A DNA stretch of 64,000 nt. Origin: DASVTR01 sp033855775 (GTDB lineage Bacteria; Acidobacteriota; Blastocatellia; Pyrinomonadales; Pyrinomonadaceae). The notes under the pieces are model-generated. The model was not told where the DNA came from. It did no database searches and was given only the letters and a program-made list of their open reading frames with translations. The stretch covers positions 1 through 64,000 of the forward strand of contig JAWVFT010000140.1 of NCBI GenBank assembly GCA_033855775.1, given 5' to 3'. Every line of letters begins with the position of its first letter. Position 1 is the first letter of the stretch. Shown here in pieces: positions 6,647 through 14,959 of the stretch. Both the position numbers and the translations under genes were made by a program.

Positions 6647-7513
6647 ATGAATTTGCGAGAGATTGAAAAGCTGTTGCGCGCGCACAAAAGCGGCGAGGTG
6701 GACGAAGGCGAGGCCGCGCGGCGGCTGCGCGAACTCAGTTATGAAGACATAGGCTACGCGCGCGTTGACCATGCGCGGGCCGAGCGACAAGGATTTCCCG
6801 AAGTGGTCTTCGGGGCTGGCAAGACGCGGGCGCAGATTGTCGGCATCGTCGAGCGGTTGGTTCAGCGCGCTCCGAACGTGCTGGTGACGCGGACGGACGA
6901 AGGGACGTTCGGGGAAGTGCGCAATGTGGCGACGGACGCCGAGTGGCATGAGTCGGCGCGGTTGATTCGCATTCAACGCGACCGCACGCCGAAGGGCTTG
7001 GGCGAAGTCGCCATCGTCACCGCCGGGACGAGCGACATTCCCGTGGCGGAGGAAGCGGCGTTGACCGCCGAAGCGATGGGCAATGAAGTTCGTCGGATCT
7101 GGGACGCGGGCGTAGCGGGGATTCATCGCATCCTTGCCGAACGCACTTTGCTGCAAAGAGCGCGCGTGATTGTCGTCGCCGCCGGGATGGAAGGCGCGCT
7201 GCCGTCTGTGGTCGGCGGGTTGGTCGGCGTGCCGGTCGTCGCGGTTCCGACGAGCATCGGCTATGGCGCGTCGTTCGGCGGCGTCGCGGCGTTGCTCGGC
7301 ATGCTCAACTCCTGCTCTTCAAACGTGACGGTCGTGAATATAGACAACGGCTTCGGCGCGGGCTTCGTCGCCAGCTTAATCAATCGCCGCTGGCAGGCTC
7401 CGACGGACAGCGCAGACGCGGAGACGCGGGGACGCGGCGAAAGAGACGACGGAGAAGAGACTGGAAGGGACGACGGAGAAGAGGTTGGAAGATTAGGGAC
7501 GGAAGGCTCGTAG
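6647..7513 (+). CDS. larB: LarB: pyridinium-3,5-biscarboxylate mononucleotide synthase (nickel-pincer cofactor)
   Basis: LarB carboxylates and hydrolyses nicotinate adenine dinucleotide in the first step of nickel-pincer cofactor synthesis. Visible signatures are the N-terminal LRELSYEDIGYARVDHARAE with GFPEVVFGAGKT, and the AIR-carboxylase-like VAIVTAGTSDIPVAEEAALTAE and VVAAGMEGALPSVVGGLV, then GYGASFGGVAALLGMLNSCSSNVTVVNIDNGFGAGF. The start at 6647 (MNLREIEKLL) is chosen because upstream codons are not conserved-looking. The last ~30 residues (from about DSADAETRGRG) are encoded by 8-bp repeat DNA and are probably a recent extension. No larC, larE or lactate racemase is nearby. Confidence 0.92.
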   Translation: MNLREIEKLLRAHKSGEVDEGEAARRLRELSYEDIGYARVDHARAERQGFPEVVFGAGKTRAQIVGIVERLVQRAPNVLVTRTDEGTFGEVRNVATDAEWHESARLIRIQRDRTPKGLGEVAIVTAGTSDIPVAEEAALTAEAMGNEVRRIWDAGVAGIHRILAERTLLQRARVIVVAAGMEGALPSVVGGLVGVPVVAVPTSIGYGASFGGVAALLGMLNSCSSNVTVVNIDNGFGAGFVASLINRRWQAPTDSADAETRGRGERDDGEETGRDDGEEVGRLGTEGS

Positions 7514-7772
7514 ACGGAAAGCCCAGAGATTGTAATCTGCATGCCGAAGATAAAACTCCCACGGCGTCTGTTCGCAACTCACCTTTGCCGAGCGACGATT
7601 GATTCGCTACGCCTCTTTGCGGCGACGCATGAATGCGTCGCTATCCTTCATCGTCTCCGTCGTTATATCTCAACGCATCGCAGCGTCTCCGCGTCCACAC
7701 GTCGCCGTTCGTTCATTCGCCGTGTCTCGTTCATTCGCAGCGTCTCCGCGTCGCAGCGTCTCCGCGTCCCCG
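7408..7772. repeat. 8-bp repeat family (AGACGCGG / CGTCTCCG) across the larB-lipase junction
   Basis: The left part (7411-7446) carries AGACGCGG-type octamers inside the larB 3' end. The right part (7677-7770) carries the complementary unit, including two tandem 16-bp copies of GCAGCGTCTCCGCGTC, inside the called 5' end of the lipase gene. The two form an inverted pair embedded in coding sequence on both sides. Confidence 0.65.
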
Positions 7773-9217
7773 CCTTCGTCGCGCTCTGCTTGCCGTTGGT
7801 CGTCGCGCCGCTGTTGAGCGGTTGCGGCCCGCGCCGCACGCCGAATCTTGAGCGCATCTTCGCGGAGGCTCGCAGCCGCACAGGCAAACGTCCGTTGATT
7901 GTCATTCCCGGCGTGCTCGGCTCGCAGTTGATAAATTACGAGACGGGGGAAATCGTCTGGCCTTCCGCGTTTCGTTCGTCGGACGACGGCTTGAGCTTGC
8001 CCATCTCGCCCGACCTCTCTTCGAACCGCGACAACCTCGTCGCGCGCAAGATAGTTGACACGCTGCGGCTCTCGCGCCTCGTGCCGGAAGTTTACATCTA
8101 TCACGACCTGCTCGAAGCTCTCAAAAGATACGGCGGCTACAAGGAAGGCGACTGGAATAATCCGGGGCCGGACGGCGACCACGACACGTTCTACGTGCTG
8201 CCTTACGATTGGCGGCGCGACAACGTGGAGACGGCGCGCGATTTTATACGGCGGCTCGAAAGCCTGAAGCTGAAGCTGAAGCGGCCCGACCTGCGTTTCA
8301 ACGTCGTGGCGCATTCGATGGGCGGGCTCGTCGCGCGTTACGCGGCCAGATACGGCGACGCGGATTTGCCGCCCGAAGGCTCGCCGCTTGCGCCGACGTG
8401 GGCGGGCGCGGCGCATATCAACAAAATCATCATGTTCGGCACGCCGAACGAGGGCTCGGCTGACGCTTTCCAAACATTGCTCGAAGGCTATTCCGTGACC
8501 GAAGGCTTGCGCCGCCGGATTCGCCTGCTCAACAAGCTCTCGCGCGAAGACGCGCTCTCCGCGCCCTCGCTCTTTCAACTGCTGCCGCATCAATCGGCGG
8601 CCCGTTTTCTGGACGAGAATTTGCAGCCTTTGGCAGTTGACCTTTACGACCCTGCGGTGTGGCGCAAGTATGGCTGGTCGGCGGCCAACGACGCGGACTT
8701 TCGCCAGCGTTATGTGAGCGGCAAAGTGTTTGGCGACTACGCGCCCTTTCGCGGCGGCTCGCTCGAAGAACTGGATGCTTACTTTGCCACCGCCCTGCGT
8801 CGCGCCAGGCGTTTCCACGAAGCCTTGGATGCGTTGGAAGGCATGGACTCGCCCGTCCCGCTCTTCGCCTTCGGCGGCGATTGTGAAGAGACGCTGAACG
8901 CGCCCATCATCCTGCGCGACGAGAAGCGCGGGCGTTGGATAACGATGACCGCGCCGCGCAGCTTTCATAATTCAACAGGCCGCCGTGTCTCAGCGCGCGA
9001 AGCGACAGCAGCGATGTTCGCTCCGGGCGACGGTCGCGTCACGCGCCGCTCCGTGCTCGCCGAAGACCTGGCCGGGCAACGCCGCAGCGACCTCTTTAAC
9101 ACAGCCCTGCCCATCATCTACGCCGTCTTCGCCTGCGACCGCCACGGCGACCTGCAAAACAACAAGACGCTGCAAGACAACGCCCTCACGGCCCTCGTCA
9201 GCGAAGCCATCAAGTGA
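7541..9217 (+). CDS. LCAT-like acyltransferase/lipase, probable lipoprotein
   Basis: An alpha/beta-hydrolase of the lecithin:cholesterol acyltransferase type: PLIVIPGVLGSQLIN, YVLPYDWRRDN, the nucleophile elbow VVAHSMGGLVARYAARYG, IIMFGTPNEGSADAFQTLLEG, and a late ..GDGRVTRRSVL segment ahead of the probable catalytic His. A hydrophobic stretch with a lipobox (PLLSGC) is at residues 79-95, so the mature protein is probably an acylated cell-envelope enzyme. The first ~75 called residues are Arg/Ser-rich translation of 8-bp repeats, so the true start is likely further down, perhaps at a non-ATG codon. Substrate unknown. Confidence 0.85.
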   Translation: MPKIKLPRRLFATHLCRATIDSLRLFAATHECVAILHRLRRYISTHRSVSASTRRRSFIRRVSFIRSVSASQRLRVPAFVALCLPLVVAPLLSGCGPRRTPNLERIFAEARSRTGKRPLIVIPGVLGSQLINYETGEIVWPSAFRSSDDGLSLPISPDLSSNRDNLVARKIVDTLRLSRLVPEVYIYHDLLEALKRYGGYKEGDWNNPGPDGDHDTFYVLPYDWRRDNVETARDFIRRLESLKLKLKRPDLRFNVVAHSMGGLVARYAARYGDADLPPEGSPLAPTWAGAAHINKIIMFGTPNEGSADAFQTLLEGYSVTEGLRRRIRLLNKLSREDALSAPSLFQLLPHQSAARFLDENLQPLAVDLYDPAVWRKYGWSAANDADFRQRYVSGKVFGDYAPFRGGSLEELDAYFATALRRARRFHEALDALEGMDSPVPLFAFGGDCEETLNAPIILRDEKRGRWITMTAPRSFHNSTGRRVSAREATAAMFAPGDGRVTRRSVLAEDLAGQRRSDLFNTALPIIYAVFACDRHGDLQNNKTLQDNALTALVSEAIK

Positions 9218-9260
9218 GAGCCTTTGGAAAATTCTCAGGGCGCGTTTTCTCCGCCTTCCA

Positions 9261-9914
9261 TCACTGAACGAAGTTATAACTGATTGTGCCGGTAACTTTC
9301 ACGGGCTGGCCTGAAAGCTGTGTCGGCGAGAAACGCGCTTGATAGGCGGCCTGCACGGATGTTGCCTGAAGCAGTGGATGGCCGGAGACGGCGCGCGCCG
9401 ACATCACTCTCCCCGTCTCGTCAATCGTCACCTGCACAATGACCGTGCCGGAGGCGTGCGCGCTTCTGGCGATAGCCGGATAGACAGGCTTCGGCAGACT
9501 GATGGCCTTGCCGTTCAAGATGCCGCCTCTTATCTCTCCGCGCACCGGCGGCCTGGGCGGTGGCGGTTCGCCGGTTGAACTCGTAACGGCGTTCGGCTCT
9601 CCATAAACCGCGCCACCGCCGGGAGGGATATAATCCACCCTGCTTTTTACTGCGCCCGCTACAGGAACGCTTGCGCTGGAAATCGCAGTGATCTCCCTGC
9701 GTTGCGCGACCGTCGAACGAGCAGACCTCGAACGTCGGCGTGCGTGGCGGCGTTTCTTCTGCTGAGCGGCGGCGTGGCTTGACGAAGCTGCGCTGCTGCT
9801 GCTGTCGTTATTGACCTCAGCCTGCGCGGGTAAGTCGAAGCCTGTAAGACTGAGCGAGAGCGCGCAGGCCGCTGTCAGAAAGGTGTGAATCAACGAGCGT
9901 AAGGTTCTCTGCAT
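9261..9914 (-). CDS. Secreted TonB C-terminal-domain protein
   Basis: The 217-aa protein has a signal peptide (LIHTFLTAACALSLSLTGF, cleavage near AQA), a basic linker rich in Arg/Lys, a Pro-rich tract (GEPPPPRPPVRG), then a TonB-C fold: ISLPKPVYPAIARSAHASGTVIVQVTIDETGRVMSARAVSGHPLL and AAYQARFSP. Unlike classical TonB it lacks a retained N-terminal anchor if cleaved. Such proteins are common in Acidobacteria and may carry force or act as periplasmic adaptors. It lies 23 bp downstream of the S1 protease gene on the same strand, so co-transcription is likely. Confidence 0.85.
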   Translation of the reverse strand: MQRTLRSLIHTFLTAACALSLSLTGFDLPAQAEVNNDSSSSAASSSHAAAQQKKRRHARRRSRSARSTVAQRREITAISSASVPVAGAVKSRVDYIPPGGGAVYGEPNAVTSSTGEPPPPRPPVRGEIRGGILNGKAISLPKPVYPAIARSAHASGTVIVQVTIDETGRVMSARAVSGHPLLQATSVQAAYQARFSPTQLSGQPVKVTGTISYNFVQ

Positions 9915-9937
9915 AATCTTCCCTCCATGAAAGATTT

Positions 9938-11380
9938 TTATGGATAGATCATATTGAAAAGCTTGTTGGCTCTGTCGGGGTCAAGGGATTTGAGAATGGT
10001 GTATTGCTCAAGGGCGGCGTCGCGGTCGTCGTTGGCGAGATAGCCGAGGCCCAGATTGTAGTAGGCGCGGGCGAAATCCGGCTTGAGGCGAATCGCTTGT
10101 TTGAAGGCTTCGATGCCGTCGGCTGTCTGCTTGGCTTTGAGATGGGCGAGGCCCAGATTGTCGTAGGCGGAGGCGTCGCCGGGCTTGAGCAGGATTAACT
10201 GCTTGAAGGCGGCGACCGACTCCACGGCGCGATTCATGCGCATGTAGGCGAGTCCCAATCTTTCGTAGGCGAGCGCGTAATCCGGCTTTAAACGCACGGC
10301 CTGCTTGTAGGCTTGAACCTCGTCGTCGTCGCGTCCCATTTTGTTGTAGATAAGCCCGAGCGCGTAATACACGTCGGCGTTGTCGGGGTCTAAGCGAAGG
10401 GCTTGTTTGTAAGCGTCGGCGGAGTCTTTGAACTGGCCGAGGTAAGCGTAAGCCGAGCCGATGTTGATGTAAGGCTCCGCGGAATCGGGGCGCAGGCGAA
10501 TGGCTTGCCGCGAAGCCTTGAGCGCGTCTTCATGGCGGCCAAGCATGCCGCTGCAAAAACCCATCTGCGCCCAGGCCTCCGCGTAGTTCGGGTCGGAATC
10601 GGTCGCGCGCTTGAAGTATGGCAGAGCCTTATCGCAATCGTCTCTTGAGAGAAAGCCGAGGCCCTGCATGTAGAAGCGTTCGGCGGTGGCGCGCTGGCTC
10701 TTCTTCGTCGCGGAGACGACTTCGCTGAGCGTCCTGAGTTGGCTGATGGCGAGCGCGGCCACGCGGTCTGAAGGGACTGCGAAGTTCAAGCTCTGCCCGT
10801 CGGTCAATTGCAAGGTGGCGACGCCGATAACTTGCCCCTGCATGTTGATGACGGGGCTGCCGCTCGAACCGGAAGAGATGGGCGCGGTGATTTGAATGAT
10901 GCGCCCGAAGTTTGGAATGTCGCGGACTGCCGAGACGATGCCGTTTGAGACGGAGCCTTCGAGGCCGAGCGGGTTGCCGACGACGACGACCGATTCGCCT
11001 TCCTGCGGAGAGGTGCGCGTGATGGCGAGCGGTTGGACGAGGTTCGGCCCGATGTCAATCTGCAAGAGCGCGATGTCGCCTTCGCCGTCAACGGCGAGCA
11101 CGCCGCGCACGTTATAGACGTTGCCGCTCGTCGTATGAATCTCGGCCTTGAAGGCTCCGTCGATGACGTGGCGGTTGGTGACGACGCGCTCCGCCGCGAT
11201 GAAAAAGCCGCTGCCCTTCGAGAGCTTTTCGCCGCGCGCATCATACGTCACGATGGCGACGACCGAAGGCTTAACGCGCCTGACCAACTCCGGCAAGTAC
11301 TCTTCCTGCGCTCGCGCGCTCCTCGCGCCCGCCAGCAACAGCAACAGAGCCAGACAAAAATTTCCAGTTCGTCTCATCAC
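9938..11380 (-). CDS. Secreted trypsin-like (S1C) serine protease with TPR repeats
   Basis: After a signal peptide (CLALLLLLAGARSARA) comes a DegP/HtrA-type protease domain with the triad in VVTNRHVIDG (His), EGDIALLQI (Asp) and SSGSSGSPVIN (Ser). Where HtrA proteins carry PDZ domains, this 480-aa protein instead has about six TPR units from residue 230 on (for example YAEAWAQMGFCSGMLGRHED, DNADVYYALGLIYNKMGRDD). The TPRs probably present substrates or partners in the periplasm. Gene order suggests an operon with the TonB-C gene. Confidence 0.92.
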   Translation of the reverse strand: MMRRTGNFCLALLLLLAGARSARAQEEYLPELVRRVKPSVVAIVTYDARGEKLSKGSGFFIAAERVVTNRHVIDGAFKAEIHTTSGNVYNVRGVLAVDGEGDIALLQIDIGPNLVQPLAITRTSPQEGESVVVVGNPLGLEGSVSNGIVSAVRDIPNFGRIIQITAPISSGSSGSPVINMQGQVIGVATLQLTDGQSLNFAVPSDRVAALAISQLRTLSEVVSATKKSQRATAERFYMQGLGFLSRDDCDKALPYFKRATDSDPNYAEAWAQMGFCSGMLGRHEDALKASRQAIRLRPDSAEPYINIGSAYAYLGQFKDSADAYKQALRLDPDNADVYYALGLIYNKMGRDDDEVQAYKQAVRLKPDYALAYERLGLAYMRMNRAVESVAAFKQLILLKPGDASAYDNLGLAHLKAKQTADGIEAFKQAIRLKPDFARAYYNLGLGYLANDDRDAALEQYTILKSLDPDRANKLFNMIYP

Positions 11381-11400
11381 AAAGCGTAGATGCCATTTTC

Positions 11401-11475
11401 GGATGACGGATGCTGGCCTTGAAGCGAAAAGCCTTCATCCGTCATCGCTCATCAAGTATTACGGCGGCTGTCATC
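11401..11475. repeat. Inverted GATGACG-type repeat, possible terminator between proS and the protease gene
   Basis: GATGACGGATG at 11402-11412 is matched exactly by CATCCGTCATC at 11436-11446, with further degenerate heptamers (CATCCGA) to 11475. The hairpin lies between proS (ends 11488) and the protease start (11380), both minus strand. No T-run follows, so a repeat element is more likely than a true terminator. Confidence 0.55.
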
Positions 11476-11487
11476 CGACTTCTGTTT

Positions 11488-13236
11488 TCACAATCCCGCG
11501 AGGGCCAGCTTTTGCACGCGCTCGACCGCCTCGGACAAACGCACGTCGGTCGTCGCCTTTGTGCTGCGCTCGAATAATTCTACCACGCCGTCGCCAATCT
11601 TTTTGCCGATGGTGATGCGGTACGGGATGCCGATTAAGTCTGCATCCTTAAACTTGACGCCCGCGCGTTCGTCGCGGTCGTCGAGCAGCACGTCGAGGCC
11701 CGCGCGCTGCAAATCCGCGCAGAGCTTTTCGCCCGCCGCGCGCAACTCGTCCTGCTTCATGTTGGTGATGGTGATGACCACATCGAAGGGCGCAATCGCC
11801 TTCGGCCAGATGATGCCGTCGTCGTCGTGATGCAGTTCGATGGCGGAGGCGAGAATGCGTTCGACGCCGATGCCGTAGCTACCCATCACGATTGGAACTT
11901 CCTTGCCGTCCTGCGCCAGCACGGTCGCTCCCATCGACTCTGAGTACTTCGTGCCGAGCTTAAAGATGTGACCAATCTCAAGCGACTTGGCGACTTCGAG
12001 CGCGCCCGCCTCGCAGTTCGGACAGCCCTCGCCGTTGGCGACCGTGCGCAGGTCAACCCATTGGTCAACGGCTATGTCGCGCGCAAGGTTGACGCCGCGC
12101 AAGTGATGCTCGTCCTTGTTGGCTCCGGTCGTCATGTTGCGGCGATTCTTCAAGGCGAGGTCTGCGAGGATGCGTAGCTCGCGGCCCTGCTCGCGCGCCT
12201 GCGCCTTCGCGCCCACGCCGCCGAGGCTGCCCGCGTTTGCTCCGAGCAGTTGACGTATCTCCTCAGGGTGCGCGGGCCTCGCTTCTGAGACGCCGAGCGC
12301 GTCCATCAACTTCGTTTCGTGCAATTGATGGTCGCCGCGCAGGAGCGCGAGCAAGGCTTGCTGCTCTCCGTCTTTGGTGGCGATGTAGACCAGCGTTTTA
12401 ATCTGCTGGTCTGCCGTCGCGCCGCCGGGAAAGGTCGTCAGGTCTTCAATCGTGCGAACGCCGGGCGTGGGAAATTCGACGGGCTTGTCCAAGCCGAGTC
12501 CGTCTTTAATCTCCGCGATGCGCGACGTGGCCTTTTCGAGATTCGCAGCGTAGCCGCAGTTCGAGCAAGTGGCGATTAAATCTTCGCCCGCGTCGCTTCT
12601 GACCATAAACTCGCTCGACGCGGAGCCGCCCATCGAGCCGGATGAAGCTTCGACGATGACGTACTTCAAGCCGCAGCGGTCGAAGATGCGCTTGTAGGCT
12701 TCGCGTTGATGCTCGAAGGAACGGTCGAGTCCCGCCGCGTCTATGTCAAACGAGTATGCGTCCTTCATGATGAACTGGCGGACTCTGAGCAAGCCGGACT
12801 TGGGGCGCTGCTCGTCGCGGAACTTCGTTTGAATTTGATACCAGACCTGCGGCAGTTGTTTGTAGGAGCGCAGTTCGTGGCGCGCAATCGAAGTGAAGAT
12901 TTCCTCGTGCGTCATCGCCAGACACAAGTCCGCGCCCTTGCGGTCTTTGAGGCGAAACATGTTGTCGCCCATCAACGACCAGCGGCCGGACTCTTCCCAG
13001 ATTTCGCGCGGGTTCAAGGCGGGCAGAAAAAATTCCTGCCCGCCGATGCGGTTCATCTCCTCGCGCAGGATTTGCATAATCTTCAGCGCGACGCGTTGCG
13101 CCAGCGGCAGGTAAGAATAGATTCCGGCTGAGAGTTGGCGCACCAATCCGGCCCTGAGCAGCAGGCGATGCGAAACGACCTCGGCGTCAGCCGGGACTTC
13201 ACGAAGTGTCGGGATAAAAAGTTGTGACCAGCGCAT
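11488..13236 (-). CDS. proS: Prolyl-tRNA synthetase (bacterial type)
   Basis: The 582-aa product charges tRNA-Pro. It begins MRWSQLFIPTLREVPADAEVV; class II motif 1 is in LLRAGLVRQLSAGIYSYLPL, motif 2 in TKFRDEQRPKSGLLRVRQFIMKDAYSF, and motif 3 in GSYGIGVERILASAIE. The YbaK-like editing insertion lies between motifs 2 and 3 (around DQQIKTLVYIATKDGEQQALLALLRGDHQLHETKL), as in the long bacterial form. The start at 13236 is preferred over an upstream in-frame ATG at 13383, which would overlap the divergent glyA region. Confidence 0.97.
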   Translation of the reverse strand: MRWSQLFIPTLREVPADAEVVSHRLLLRAGLVRQLSAGIYSYLPLAQRVALKIMQILREEMNRIGGQEFFLPALNPREIWEESGRWSLMGDNMFRLKDRKGADLCLAMTHEEIFTSIARHELRSYKQLPQVWYQIQTKFRDEQRPKSGLLRVRQFIMKDAYSFDIDAAGLDRSFEHQREAYKRIFDRCGLKYVIVEASSGSMGGSASSEFMVRSDAGEDLIATCSNCGYAANLEKATSRIAEIKDGLGLDKPVEFPTPGVRTIEDLTTFPGGATADQQIKTLVYIATKDGEQQALLALLRGDHQLHETKLMDALGVSEARPAHPEEIRQLLGANAGSLGGVGAKAQAREQGRELRILADLALKNRRNMTTGANKDEHHLRGVNLARDIAVDQWVDLRTVANGEGCPNCEAGALEVAKSLEIGHIFKLGTKYSESMGATVLAQDGKEVPIVMGSYGIGVERILASAIELHHDDDGIIWPKAIAPFDVVITITNMKQDELRAAGEKLCADLQRAGLDVLLDDRDERAGVKFKDADLIGIPYRITIGKKIGDGVVELFERSTKATTDVRLSEAVERVQKLALAGL

Positions 13237-13439
13237 TGGATTCTTTAGCTCTCTGTTTCTTCTCTGGCAATCTTTATCTAACAACCCGCCATTCTCGCGC
13301 AGCAACCGCGCTTTAAGCAACGCCGCGCGCGACGCTTTCGCAGATTGCGGGCGGTCGGAGCGTGATGTACCATCCACTTTCACACGCCGCCGCCAAAGCT
13401 CTTGAGAGAAATTTGCCGCCGCCGGAAGAGGAATCGAAG

Positions 13440-14744
13440 ATGAAGGACAAGATGAACGCGCCGCTCGCGGAAGTCGACCCGCTGATTAGCCGCACGATTG
13501 ATAACGAAGTGAGGCGACAGGCCGAAGGCTTGGAGTTGATAGCGTCGGAAAACTTCGTCAGCGAAGCCGTGCTCGAAGCGATGGGTTCGGTCTTCACGAA
13601 CAAGTACGCCGAAGGCTATCCGAAGAAGCGTTACTACGGCGGCTGCGAGTGGGCGGATGTGGTTGAGCAGACGGCGATTGACCGCGCCAAAGAACTCTTC
13701 GGGGCGGAGCACGCCAACGTTCAGCCGCACAGTGGCGCGCAGGCCAACATGTCCGTCTACCTCGCCGCCATCCAGTATGGCGACCAGATGCTAGGCATGA
13801 ACCTTTCGCACGGCGGGCATCTCACGCACGGCCATCCGATGAACTTCTCCGGCCTCAGCTACAAGGTCGCGGACTACGGCGTCTCGCGCGAGACGGAGCA
13901 GATTGACTACGACGAATTGCAGCGCATCGCCGAAGAGCACAAGCCGAAGCTCATCGTCTGCGGCGCGTCCGCATATCCGCGCACCATCAACTTCGAGCGC
14001 ATCGGCGAGATTGCAAAGAGCGTCGGGGCGCGCATGTTCGCCGACATCGCGCACATCGCAGGGCCAATCGCCGCGGGGCTGCATCCATCGCCCGTCCCTC
14101 ATGCCGATTACGTCACGACCACGACGCACAAGACCTTGCGCGGCCCGCGCGGCGGCCTCATCCTCTGCAAGGAAGAGCACGCGGCGGAAGTCAATCGCAA
14201 ACTCTTTCCCGGCGTGCAGGGCGGCCCGCTCGTCCACATCATCGCGGCCAAGGCCGTCGCCTTCGGCGAAGCCCTGCGCGCGGATTTTAAAGAGTACCAG
14301 CAGCGCACGCTCGCTAACGCAAAGGCTCTCGCCGCCGAGTTGCAGGCGCAGGGCCTGCGCATCGTCTCCGGCGGCACGGACAATCACCTGATGCTCGTTG
14401 ACGTGTTCATGGAAGGCAAGGGCATCACCGGCAAGGAAGCCGAGAAAGCTCTCGAAGCGGCCAACATCACCGTCAACAAAAACACGATTCCCTTCGACAC
14501 CAACAAGCCCTTCGTCACCTCCGGCATACGCATCGGCACGCCCGCCCTCACCACGCGCGGCATGGGCGAGAGCGAGATGCGACAAATCGGACGCCTCATC
14601 GCAGAAATCCTGCACGCCCCGCAATCCGAAGAAGCGCGCGGCAAAGTCAAACTCTCGGTCGCCGAACTCGCCTCGCGTTTCCCGCTCTACCCGAACCGCC
14701 TGCGACAGGGAGCGCCGCAGCAGGAAGCGATGGGCGCGGATTAA
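13440..14744 (+). CDS. glyA: Serine hydroxymethyltransferase
   Basis: This PLP enzyme interconverts serine and glycine and feeds one-carbon units to tetrahydrofolate. The 434-aa product has LELIASENFVSEAVLEAMGS, YAEGYPKKRYYGGCEW.DVVE, DIAHIAGPIAAGLHPSP and the PLP-lysine segment TTTTHKTLRGPRGG. A GGAAGAGGAA-like ribosome-binding site precedes the ATG at 13440; upstream in-frame ATGs lack one. It is divergent from proS. Confidence 0.97.
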   Translation: MKDKMNAPLAEVDPLISRTIDNEVRRQAEGLELIASENFVSEAVLEAMGSVFTNKYAEGYPKKRYYGGCEWADVVEQTAIDRAKELFGAEHANVQPHSGAQANMSVYLAAIQYGDQMLGMNLSHGGHLTHGHPMNFSGLSYKVADYGVSRETEQIDYDELQRIAEEHKPKLIVCGASAYPRTINFERIGEIAKSVGARMFADIAHIAGPIAAGLHPSPVPHADYVTTTTHKTLRGPRGGLILCKEEHAAEVNRKLFPGVQGGPLVHIIAAKAVAFGEALRADFKEYQQRTLANAKALAAELQAQGLRIVSGGTDNHLMLVDVFMEGKGITGKEAEKALEAANITVNKNTIPFDTNKPFVTSGIRIGTPALTTRGMGESEMRQIGRLIAEILHAPQSEEARGKVKLSVAELASRFPLYPNRLRQGAPQQEAMGAD

Positions 14745-14767
14745 AAGATGCGGGAATGGAGAGCAGC

Positions 14768-14959
14768 ATGACAACAGCAATGCTTGATGAAGCCAAACTA
14801 AAAGATTTGCTCAAGTCGGCCATCGTTGAGATTCTCGATGAGCGCAGAGACTTAATCCGCGAACTGCTGGAAGAAGCCATCGAGGATATTGCGCTGGCCC
14901 ACGCCATCGAAGAAGGCGAACACAGCCGGAGCGTCAACCGCGCTGAGGTGTTTGGATGA
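14768..14959 (+). CDS. Small antitoxin-like protein, orphan
   Basis: A 63-aa acidic helical protein (LLKSAIVEILDERRDLIRELLEEAIEDIALAHAIEEGEHSRSVNRAEVFG). The end resembles the ALARAIEEG...VSREEVF tail of antitoxins normally followed by a RelE-type toxin gene. Here no toxin follows; the next gene is a secreted unknown whose start overlaps by 4 bp (ATGA). GGAGAG four to five bases upstream supports ATG at 14768 rather than 14756. It may be an orphan antitoxin or a regulator of another target; antitoxin identity rests on resemblance only. Confidence 0.6.
   Translation: MTTAMLDEAKLKDLLKSAIVEILDERRDLIRELLEEAIEDIALAHAIEEGEHSRSVNRAEVFG

Noticed and set aside
7670..8968. Long minus-strand open frame opposite the lipase gene
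   Set aside because: Arg/Val-rich low-complexity translation without motifs; the plus strand encodes the LCAT-like enzyme.
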